In this document: piece by piece, positions 32,234 through 41,802 of the stretch | How the letters are laid out: each line of letters opens with the position of its first letter | Numbering within the stretch: the first letter of the stretch is position 1 | NCBI GenBank assembly: GCA_029204225.1 | Contig: CM055098.1 | Coordinates: forward strand, 11,801,552 to 11,865,551 | DNA from: Diphasiastrum complanatum | Taxonomy: Eukaryota > Streptophyta > Lycopodiopsida > Lycopodiales > Lycopodiaceae | Direction: 5' to 3' | Length of the DNA stretch: 64,000 bases | Translations under genes and position numbers: made by a program | Notes under the pieces: generated by a model | Told to the model about the DNA's origin: nothing | What the model saw: the letters and a program-made list of their open reading frames with translations, nothing else | Database searches by the model: none

Positions 32234-33344
32234 TTAATTCTGCTCTCTCCTTAGCCTTCTAGCTAGGTGGAGATCCTTCGGGAGTATTGTGACTCTCTTC
32301 CTCTGCACTGCACACAAAAATGAGTCCTCAAAGAGCTGCGTTAGGTACATTTTCGCAGACTCTTGTATTGCGGACACCGCATCTGCCGTAACTCTAGAGC
32401 CACTTTGCGATCCTACGCTTTCTACGCGGTCGAGGAGGTGGTGGCTGCATCCTACGGAGCTCCTTTCTAGCCCATGGTCCTGCACGAGGGGCCGGCCTAT
32501 CCCTGCGACGCTCTACGGTCCTACTTGGGCCAACTGCGGCAGAACTTGGAGGCGGTGGAGGTGGTGGTGGTGGAGGTGGTGGTGGTGGTGGTGGTGGAGG
32601 TGGTGGAGGTGGTGGAGGCGGTGGGGGCAGAGGCGGTGGAGGTGGAGGCGGTGGAGGCGATGTTGGTGGTGTGGACAGTGGTGATGGCTGCTGAGCTGCA
32701 GGGTTCCGTCGCTTTGATGTAGACCCTGCCTTGCGAGGATTCTTTCTTTTTCGCTCGTGTGCTCCTCTCTCTGACCATCTATGGGTCGCCTTCTGCTTCA
32801 TCCTTGTTGTGTTCGACATCGGGGTGCCCTCATCAAAACCACCCACCAGCAACGACATCATCGGACCCATCACCGGGCCGTGACTTGGAGGTGACACGGT
32901 GGGTGTGGTGTCCCCTGATATGCCTAAATTTGATGTGTCCATGCCCATTGCTGGTGGAAATGGGTCGAAGAAAGAATCATTCAGAACCGGCAACTCACTC
33001 GATGTCGCAAGCTCCTCATCTAGGAACTTCATTGTTTCCTCCCGCTCAGTTGCCGTCAGAGAAGGGCTTTTTTCTCGTGTTGGCTGCTGCTGCTGGTCCT
33101 CCTGCTGCTGGTGGTCTTCTTGCTGCTGCTGCTCAGTCTGGTCCTCCTGTGCAGCTGCTATATGGGCCATGTCCTCCTCAGCTTCACGTTGAGTGGCCGG
33201 ATCTTCCTGAGACGCTATAGGGCTGTGACTCCTACTCCTGCTTCTGCTCTCCCGTCTCTCTCTCTCATCGAGGGTGGCTAGTGCATCCCTATGGAGCAAT
33301 GCAGTCACTCTGGGATCTCTAGCCGTTTGTTTCGTCCGTGCCAT
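32234..33344 (-). pseudogene. Histone H3-like protein with H3 tail, long insert and H3 fold
   Basis: ATG 33344 starts MARTKQTAR, identical to the H3 N-terminus through R8 with K4 kept; Asp replaces K9. An ATG four codons earlier (33356) has a weaker context (C at -3, T at +4, against G at -3 and G at +4), so 33344 is preferred. Then follow an R/S-rich region, Gln-rich stretches, a basic RKRKNPRK segment, a proline run of about 43 residues (about 224-266), and RAGPWARKELRRMQ, which aligns with the H3 alpha-N region. That frame stops at 32394. The overlapping frame continues as SAIQESAKMYLTQLFEDSF, CAVQRKRVTILPKDLHLARR, i.e. H3 alpha-2 to alpha-3 (about 26 of 45 residues identical to canonical H3 by eye), stop at 32234. 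A one-base shift near 32402 separates the parts. Confidence 0.8.
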
Positions 33345-33470
33345 TTCCTCCGACATTGGTTAGCCTTTGAAAACGTATCAGAGAACACGAGAGATGAAAA
33401 ACAGAGAATTTAAAAAAATTGACACTCTGACACTCAAGGGATGAAGTGGAGAAATGAGGACCCAAGCACC

Positions 33471-33478
33471 CTTATATA
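33471..33478 (-). promoter_or_regulatory. TATA box of the H3-like gene
   Basis: Minus strand CACTATATAAGGG lies 127 bp before the preferred ATG at 33344. Spacing and context closely parallel the TATA box of the convergent gene at 30181. Confidence 0.65.
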
Positions 33479-33979
33479 GTGAAGGGTTCTATTTTTAGTA
33501 AGTGCCCCCATAAAAGTTTTGGCCTCTTTTTCAATTATAATATGTTCTTGTCTAGGCTCATGAGTAAAAATCCTAATTGCTAGTTAGCGAAAATCTTCGA
33601 AGTTAGCGAAAATCTTCGAAGAAAACCAATAATAGTACTAAAATGCATATCACTAAACGATTTAAACCCTAACAAGTTTCAACCTTGGACATCCACAAAT
33701 GTAGTAACAGGCATATAAAATGTGACAACGCAAAAGTAACGTCAAAATGTAACCAAATATATTAGAATAGAGTCAAAACACAACCAACTAATTGTGTTTT
33801 CTATTTTCCATTAGATTAAATCCTTTATTCCCATTGGACTCCTAATGTCCCTGTTTGTAAAAATGAAACACATTCATGATCTTTTTCGGCTCATCTCCGT
33901 ATCTGCAAAACCAGACACAAAGTTGATAATCCTATATTTATTCAACATTACTATTTAAAATTCAGGAATCTGATGGAAA

Positions 33980-34165
33980 TTAGGGACTCACATTTTGTCC
34001 ATTACGAGTGAAGACAAAATCTACTGGCACATCAACAAAAGTCAATCCAAGCATATGCCGAAGATCTTCTAGGCTGCACTCCTTATTTATATAAATTTCT
34101 CGTATTTCATCATGGGGCAAATGTATGGATATCTCCACTTCTTGTTGATTCGTCTCTGCGTCCAA
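33980..34165 (-). CDS. C-terminal exon candidate of gene 4
   Basis: Open frame with ISIHLPHDEIREIYINKECS and LEDLRHMLGLTFVDVPVDFV, followed by a good donor GTGAGT after NGQN near 33985. It has a compact alpha/beta look with a CSLEDLRHMLGL helix that may be ubiquitin-like, but I cannot assign it. The join to the upstream exon is unclear; an acceptor GGACGCAG near 34160 is possible. Confidence 0.4.
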   Translation of the reverse strand: MDAETNQQEVEISIHLPHDEIREIYINKECSLEDLRHMLGLTFVDVPVDFVFTRNGQNVSP

Positions 34166-34174
34166 AGGGTCCCA

Positions 34175-35094
34175 TCAGCCATGACCAAACTTATATCGCC
34201 TATAAATGAAACTTAAGGAGCATGTTTGACGTGAAATATGATACCTTATGGTCATTGTTTCACAAGAGAGCTTACACCTTATTAAATCTCCTTTATGCTC
34301 CATTTCCTTTGAATCCCATGCGACAAATATGTTGTCCAACAGTGGTGATTTTGTTGCTTTCCATGCCCACATCGTGTTTGTTTTCCTAAAGGAGACCGCC
34401 TTAAATATGGCAACAAATACGGTGATCGGCACATAGATGCTAGTGTAGACTCGTTTGGATTCGAATGTTGGCTTCATATTACCAATAATCTCTTTGAGAA
34501 GTTGCCTCTTCGTTAATTCAATAGTCAGTTGGTCAACATATGGCCACTCGTGAGAATTGATCATAGGCTCAGAAGTTGGTGCTAATTTGCCTTGGCCAAA
34601 GTTTTTTTTTGGAACTTCGTACATGTGATCGTAAAAGAAAATGCCCATTTTGATCAGGGCAGAGGATGCCAACCCACCATATATAAGTTCTCCATATTTG
34701 CCGTGTATGGCGGAGAATTTTCCAGTGAAGGACTTCACGTTTTGCCAGTCGAAGCTATTTGAAGGAAATACATCTGCACCAGGCATTAATGCAACATTAT
34801 TATCCATTACAATGACATAATAATAATTCAAACATAATAGTTAACACAAGAATAAAAGAGGTGAGACCTACAATGTGACTGTATGGTTCTATCAGCAACA
34901 GCCACATCCAATAAAATATCTCGACGCATGTATACGTGTTGCACATTTGCAAGGTATTCGCCGTTTTGGTCAATCTTGAATTCGTGGATCCTTCCTTTCC
35001 AATGATAGTCTTGGTTGTTTCGCTTCCTCTTTGCAACCTTGTGAGTTCCTTTGCCCGATGGTTGCATGTAAACCCAGTCAAAAGTTGAGGCCAT
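34175..35094 (-). CDS. Unknown spliced protein of the inverted-repeat element (gene 4)
   Basis: ATG 35094 opens MASTFDWVYMQPSGKGTHKV with a basic KRKRNNQDYHWKGR segment. Exon 1 ends at 34872; the 98-bp intron 34774-34871 (GTAGGTCTC..TGGTGCAG) keeps phase into exon 2, which reads VFPSNSFDWQNVKSFTGKFS, KYGELIYGGLASSALIKMGI, VPITVFVAIFKAVSFRKTNT and CKLSCETMTIRYHISR, to a stop at 34175 or a further splice. About 273 codons in all. Only one moderately hydrophobic segment is seen and no known domain. It is upstream of, and in the same orientation as, the H3-like gene. Function unknown. Confidence 0.5.
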
Positions 35095-35198
35095 AATGGA
35101 TGATGTAATGATAATGTAGGATATGCGAAATAGTGTGTAGATCTTCAGATAAGGTGAACCAAAATAAAAAAAAAACAGAATATCTGTGGAGTATAGAG

Positions 35199-35201
<3 letters not shown>

Positions 35202-35272
<71 letters not shown>
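35202..35272. repeat. GA microsatellite
   Basis: About 35 uninterrupted GA units, located 110 to 180 bp upstream of the ATG of gene 4, where a 5' leader or promoter is expected. GA/CT tracts are common in plant promoters and leaders. Confidence 0.95.
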
Positions 35273-35274
<2 letters not shown>

Positions 35275-35550
35275 CGTTTAGAGAGAGACTACAAAATGAG
35301 AGAGAGATGAGAGATACAAGCTTGTGAACATTCAAAATTTGAAATAAGGACTAGGCTCACTTAGGATAAGGCTGCTAGTAGATAGACAGGCTAGTTGATG
35401 TTAACTTGTAGGCATAGTTATTGCTTTATCTAGGGTTAATGTAGGGTTAATGTTAGAGGTGTACTTTGTGGGCCCACACTTGATTTAATCTGCACCATTG
35501 AATTTGCCATGTCATATGGACCATTCCCTCTCAGTTGTCAATATTTTATT

Positions 35551-35621
35551 GGGACATGTGTCGTCATTAACACTAATTATAATTAGTGAAGAGGCCCTTT
35601 TTGAGTCCAAAAAGGGCCCTA
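35551..35621 (-). repeat. Right terminal inverted repeat with internal hairpin
   Basis: Contains the inverted 19-bp core at 35588-35606. The outermost part is itself palindromic (GGCCCTTTTTGAGTCCAAAA then AGGGCC), so the end can fold into a small hairpin. The left end shows only a degraded form of this outer half. Confidence 0.7.
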
Positions 35622-36154
35622 ATGATAGCAACCATGACGGTCTTTGATCAAAGTATGCACTTTAAATATTCAAAGTATGCAATTACGTCATATGTCAACC
35701 ATTTTTACTACTACTGCAAAATATTCAAATTCTCATCCTACGTAGAATACATTTGGCTTGTTTAATAGAAATTGTAATTCATTAGATGAATTTTTCTTTA
35801 ATCAAACTGAATTGATCTTTGTGTTGCATGTCAACTAATAAATCAATCACATTAGATATAAAATACCAGAAGAAGTAGAGCTTTGTACATGCACATACCA
35901 ATTTACCAACGCAATCACCAACAAATAAAAATCTGGACAACCAAAAACCATCTCGCATATCTCCAATCTCTTGAAGAGTAGAATATAAATATTTGTTAAG
36001 ATCAATAAAGGAAATTATAAGGAATTGGAATATGTTATTGAGAAAAACAAAAGGGTATTAAACTTCAATATATAAGTTTTTTTTCTCCTAAATAGATTGT
36101 TCTATCTTTCATATTTTTGTTTTAATATAGTTTATTAAAATATTTTTGTAGTAG

Positions 36155-37664
36155 GTATATATTTTCATATCCTTTGCCTGATGACCTTCCTGACTTCTCA
36201 ATTCTCGTTTTCTGAGGTAAGTAAAAATAGACTTTATGAAGAAGCTGTGGATGAGATGGTATTTCTGATTATTATCTCCCAATCATGAACAACACTCAGG
36301 ATTGTTGGATTTAACTCTTGCTGACCGATGTCAGAAATATTTTTCATTTTAGGGGCCGTTGTCTTGGGCTCTTATCGTGTGGAGATGCAGCCTTGTCTTA
36401 GCTCCTTTGACAAAATTATCAGCGTTCTGATCCACTTGCTTCCAGGTAGGATATTGCTCAGTTAACCCATGATGTTTCACTTATGGATTTCAACGGTTTA
36501 ACAATATGAATAAAAACGTAGGCAGTGAAGCCATCTCTCAAAGTGTAAGTAGTTGGCATCTAATCAAAGCCTTTTCATATTCCCATAAACAAGTGCTAAC
36601 ACTATATTTTTTATAATTCGGTGGTGGGATCCAATCATTTTCAGCTGAAGCAACAGGACCGTGGCAGCTTGGCCACTGGTAATGACAGAACGTGTTGTAT
36701 GGACATGGTTATTCATGGTACCCTTGGTTGCATATACTGTGTGGCAGATTCTCTATTTTGTCATTGTCAACGGGCTAAGACTCAGCGTCTTCTCAATGAT
36801 CCTGAAATAATGACCTCATACGGTAATTAAACATCACTGAGCATTTAATGCACAATCAAACACAAGATAGATTTGTGCATATGTTAGGGGCTGTGCTTCT
36901 TCCTTACTGTCAATAGGTGCTTTTTGGATCTAATCTTTCAGTATTGGGTACCGGTGATTTCTGATCATTGCAAAGTTGAGAAAAAATCCAGTGCAGCCCA
37001 ACTCTAAGCCCGAAGAAAATGTAGTAATGGGTAATACAATAGCATATAACCACCGATTGAAAAACTTTGAAGGATTACTCATTAATGCATGTACCACGAG
37101 AGGAACATGGGATGTAAAACACCACATCTTTTAATTTGTAGAAAGGTTTGTAAGAAATTTGAGAATTTTGTTTTGGTTTTCTTTTCTGATTTTGGTGCCT
37201 CTAGCACCAGAAGCAGACAGCTGCATGTATTACAGTTAGCTTGTTACTTTCACAAAGCATAGTGTATCGGTAAAATCTTAATCGTGGCCACCATGCTTAA
37301 TATTTCTCGTAAAGCATCGAAGGCTAACAACATTTGGTGGCGGTTGAGTGGGCTGCTGGGTGACGGGAATCATGTGGTAATGTATGCTGTATTGCAAGCT
37401 CTCTTTACTGTGGCGACGATGGCTTTAAAAGTCCCAATGTTCAAGTCATACCGCATGCACATCGCCTTTGAGCTTCTAAAAGTGGTAGCTTCTATCTGGA
37501 ATGGAATAAACGTTTTCTTTGAAGTTATGCCACACGAAGTTGGCAAAAAAAAGAAGCGAGCAGAAGCAAAAGCATCTTCGAGCAATATTGATGACTTCAG
37601 GCACGACGTGAAGGAGCTATCTTATGACAATCACTTCATCTCCAAAAATATTTGTTTGCTTTGA
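36155..37664 (+). pseudogene. DUF2838 / glycerophosphocholine acyltransferase-like membrane protein, C-terminal remnant
   Basis: Exon-like blocks on the plus strand read TFLTSQFSFSE (to donor GTAAGT at 36217), then after TTTTAG GPLSWALIVWRCSLVLSSFD and KIISVLIHLLP (36353-36452), FFIIRWWDP (about 36610), WTWLFMVPLVAYTVWQILYF (about 36700) and, in a shifted frame, QRLLNDPEIMTSYG. The last block (37290-37664) reads RKASKANNIWWRLSGLLGDG, TVATMALKVPMFKSY and VASIWNGINVFFEVMP, with a lysine-rich tail. From memory this is the C-terminal half of plant DUF2838 proteins, which acylate glycerophosphocholine in membranes. One frameshift, two stops near 36800 and a missing acceptor before 36610 indicate a pseudogene; the N-terminal half is absent. 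Confidence 0.65.
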
Positions 37665-40600
37665 ATGTCAGTTAAAGCATTCACATACTTATCCCTAGAG
37701 CCCCAGCATGATCGGAACTCTTTTGTGCGAACTGGGCACCAATGACTTCTTGTGGCAGAGACGGCTGCATGCAGCTACACAGAGCACCCTCAGAATGGCA
37801 AGAAACGTGACTGCTAAAGACGAAATAGGAAAACGCAAAAAAATAATCAAAAATTGCCACATGTCCTACTCAAGAAAACTTAAAGTACAAATTTAAAATA
37901 TTTGTTTATGTCTTTTAAATGGAAATTACAACACAGGCAGGTAACACAAGTAGGTCAATCAGGTCAATCTTTGACATGAATGCTAAGTTCTCCCTGCAAA
38001 GCAAAGCAGGGCCAAAAACTATATTAGTGATAAGGGGAGAGTACAATGGTTATATGCGTCTAAACCATATAGATAGAAACTTATTTGTAAACAATACATT
38101 GAATATGTAATGTGTACACTAACTAAAGATGTCTAACTAGAAAATTTTAATTTGTAGACCAAGTAGAAAGTTAGTTTGAGGATGAATAGAACATCATCAC
38201 AAATAGACTAAATTTTGTAGTTAGTAGGCAAGAGTCGAATTACCCTCATTGTAAACCCTTTACGAGTCACATATAAAAACTTGCATGAGAGTCTAGATAC
38301 AAATATTCAAAGGATAAACTTACTTCCAATGAATATATATATTGCCATTATTAAGCAAATTGTAATGTACACTACTGCCATTGTACTAGTTGGCAAGAGA
38401 AATGTTCTCATTTCTAGATTCACAATCCTTTTACAAGCAAAACTTTTCTATGATAATCGCAAGAGGATAAATGAAGGACCAAAACTACCAAGAGCATATT
38501 GAATTGACATGCATCCACTATGATCATTTAGAAGGTGAATTAATTAAATGTCTCCTTTTGTGTGGGGGTGATAAAATGCCACATGGCATATGTGTGTACC
38601 TTCTTGAGCGAGAAGCTTTATGATATTTCAAGTGGATCCATGAAGTGTGTGTGCATTCGTTTTTGGCTGCATCAACTTTCTTGTTCATAAATGCTTGCTT
38701 CATGCTAAAATATATGTTTATTATTGTTCCAATGATATCTAAACACATTGAAATCACAATGGTTATGGGCCCACAATGTCTTTAAGTGAGGGTACAACTC
38801 AAGTATGATTGGACGAAAGCTTTAAATCGAACTAGAAAAATCTAGAAATAGATTTGATAATGCAACAATGAGGATATTGAAGCTTAAAGATGGAGTAGTA
38901 GTATCAAGAGTGACAAATAAATATGAAGGTCCCCAATATCCTCTAGGATCAAAAGTCACTAATCACAATTCCATTAGGGATAGGACTAAGTTTGATCATG
39001 GAATGCTTGTATTGAATCAAACTTATCTTAGTTTGAATACTAGGATTGGGGAGGGGGAGAGAGATATTGAGTGAAAAATATTATGTGGTAAAAGGTATGT
39101 GGTTGGAAAACTTGTGAGAGTATATATGCGTTCTTCATCTCAAGATATGTTATTTACTCATGAGATATAAGAATTCTTTGGTAGTTGAGTTACAAGGTTC
39201 TTAGTGAGATATGTGAGTAACATATGCAGATTATTCTCATATGTGCACGATTAATCTTGTATGGATCTACTATGTATTCCTAGTTATTGAGTTTATTTGG
39301 TGCACTTAAACCAATCGATGAACATCTATCAAATTTGAGTTGCTATAATACAATATTTAAAAAAATCCTGCATAAAAAAACAAGCTCAAATTTTAGAATC
39401 ATTCATAAATTTGCTCATATTACAAATCATAATAAATAGAAAAAAAAAAAAAAAAAACCATAGTAGAAAATGTGTAAAGCTCACTACTTACAAGAAAAAC
39501 AAGACTTAGAAAAGTCTATACAAATAGTTTGACTATTGTGCCTCTAATCTGCTGTTGCAAAGCTAGCTAGCTACATGTGCAAGCTTTACTCATGAGACCA
39601 TTGGCGCCAACATTGTTCCCGGCTCCTACAGTGCCACTGCTGCTCCCAGCACCACAGTGCCGCTCCCAGCGCCACTGCGACCAAAATCCAGCCGGCGCCA
39701 AGTCGCTATGGCTCAAAAACTTTGATCAATTCTAGTGAAGTCCAAAGAGCTCGGATAAAGCTTTTTAAGTTTTTCTTTGCATGAATAAACATAATCAATG
39801 AATCAAGCTTATGTTAAAGCAAGCTTAACTTTTGTTGCATGTTAGTATATACGCAATGAATCACTTGTGTCAAAGTAGTTTGTTACCAAATAATAAAAGA
39901 GTTCGTGAATCAAGCTGAGCAACTTAAGATAGGCTTTGGGAAATAAATTTAGTACATTAAGCATGGGCCATAAAGAAGAAAAAGTCTTTTGAAACCAAAA
40001 CGTAGTTCTAATGAGAATGTCAATATTTTCCAAAGGTGGGGATGATGTTGCAAAATTGACTTGGGAGTCCCAAAATGCTCCCAAGAAACTCGTCTTGGTA
40101 TCCCAAGTTCCCTCCCAATAAAGTCCTAAAGCTAGCAAAATAACATGAGCTAGCACATTATCCATTTAGGTTGAGCTTCCCACCTATGAATGAGCTTGGG
40201 CATAGCAGACAGCCTTTTTATGGAACTCATTGGTTAAATCCAAAAGTTCAAGTATCCAAAGTTTACATACATGATAAAATATATAAACTCAAAAGGAACA
40301 AAATTTTAAAATTAGATATTGATCTACTAATGTTTGTGAGAGCTAGTAGCACTAGTCTAGATGTGGTCTACATAACGCGTAAATGTAAGAATTATAAATG
40401 GTATGTGCTCTACATACAAAATACATAAATGCATGAATGTAAATATCCACTAAGCTATTGAGGTGGTTTTTCAGACTGATCAAACATTATAATCAGGTGC
40501 TGAACATTACACCATATCTTTCACAACTCCTTCCATTACTTTGAGCAATATTTGAAGTATACGACCTCAAGTGCAAAAGGGTTTCATAGACAATACCACC

Positions 40601-40820
40601 AATATGGCAATTCAGGAAAGAGAGAATCATACCTATCCATGAGGAACGAAATACACAACTCGTGTACGTAGTAGTACTAAAGAGCTCAATGACATTTGCT
40701 TTTAAAGAGATCTGCTTTTAAGGTTGTCCAAAAGCAATTGGCACAGATCCTTGATATCCTTCCCTGATGATACACACAAATTTGTCTATTTCCCTGCTTT
40801 CATGAGGATTCAGACATTTA
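37665..40820. other. No gene recognised; poly-A run
   Basis: AT-rich intergenic sequence without a supported coding frame. An uninterrupted A run lies at about 39440-39457. A GC-rich patch at 39600-39710 contains several imperfect copies of CAGTGCCACTGC-like words but no frame of interest. Confidence 0.5.
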
Positions 40821-41400
40821 CCTCTCCAAAACACATTCAATACTTCAGACTGAAAACTCCTCATTAATTGATGAAAAGAGCACAAGCTCCAACAAAGTTT
40901 TCATACCCGAACTTGGGAGTGAAAAGTCCTTGTTGAATGACAGATTGCAGATATTGATTAGCGTGTGCAGAATGCTCAAAGTATACTTTCAGAACAGATT
41001 TCTTCTTAACCTTTCTTGTCTCAAATTCTCCGGCAACAATCAAGCTCGGAGAGACGATGTGCAATCTTTAGGCCACTGCCAATTTCCATACATACGGAAA
41101 CAAAGTGGCCCAGATTTCATACTCCAGACTGAAATGTCCTCCTTAATCATGAAAGAGCACTAGGCCCAACACAGTTATTGTACACCATCTCTGGAGATGA
41201 AACTCTTCAGAGAATGACGAATTGCAGGGATTCATTACGCTAGTGCAGAATGCTCAATATTTTTTTAAGATAATTTTCCTTCCCTTCCTTGTCAAAGTCT
41301 CCATTAACAAATGGCAGCAATCAAGCCCAGAGAAATGAATTGCAATCTTTCTTTAGGGTTTCCCTATTTGTTGATACAAAGCAGACCTGGATGAAACCTT
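40820..41400. repeat. Degenerate direct duplication of about 285 bp
   Basis: Two related units start near 40835 and 41118 (ACTTCAGACTGAAAACTCCT and ACTCCAGACTGAAATGTCCT). They share, in order, GAGCAC, a CCAACA word, AATGACRRATTGCAG, GTGCAGAATGCTCAA, CTTGTC and GCAATCTTT. They lie just downstream of the kinase gene. Neither has a convincing coding frame in both units. Confidence 0.55.
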
Positions 41401-41802
41401 CCACACAAAATCATTCAATTCTTTGACAAGGGTGCTTGAACTCTCTTCCACCTACATCTAATGTCTGTGATTAATCAGATTGAAAACTGTGGAACGGCAA
41501 CCTGAATCAAGAGATACCAGATCCCTTAGAGGTTGCGAATGTTGTTTTGGAATCGTGTTGAATTTTCATATCGGAAATGTATTATGTAAACAATTGGGAC
41601 AACAAATTCTCAAGCCAATCATAACTTTTCACAAGCTGAGCAAATTCTACTGCACAATCTTCACCAACTCTAATAGCTTTATCTCAATGCATAGTCCTAC
41701 ATAAATTAAACGTCTTGCAGAATATTTCATGGATGTGAAAACCCATACTGTGCACTTTCTCTTGTCCTCAGTTGTCACATGTGAAAGAAATGTTTGATTG
41801 TT

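Larger units (their letters stand above)
26882..35621. mobile_element. Candidate 8.7-kb DNA transposon with inverted termini and four genes
   Basis: The ends are imperfect inverted repeats: ACTCAAAAAGGGCCTCTTC at 26895-26913 recurs exactly inverted at 35588-35606. Further inward, TCATAATTAATTTAGTGCTAAT on the left resembles the inverted right end with small gaps. The interior carries a transposase-like gene and a second gene on the plus strand, and two genes on the minus strand, arranged to converge near 32 kb. ATGAT at 26877-26881 and 35622-35626 is a possible 5-bp target duplication. Stops and frameshifts in at least two genes suggest this copy is defective. Edges may be off by some tens of bases. 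Confidence 0.65.

Noticed and set aside
32289-32722. Plus-strand frames rich in Arg/Trp or Val/Glu opposite the H3-like gene
   Set aside because: They are antisense readings of the proline run and have no independent motif.
35078-35335. Frames encoding Ser-Leu or Arg-Glu repeats
   Set aside because: They are translations of the GA microsatellite.
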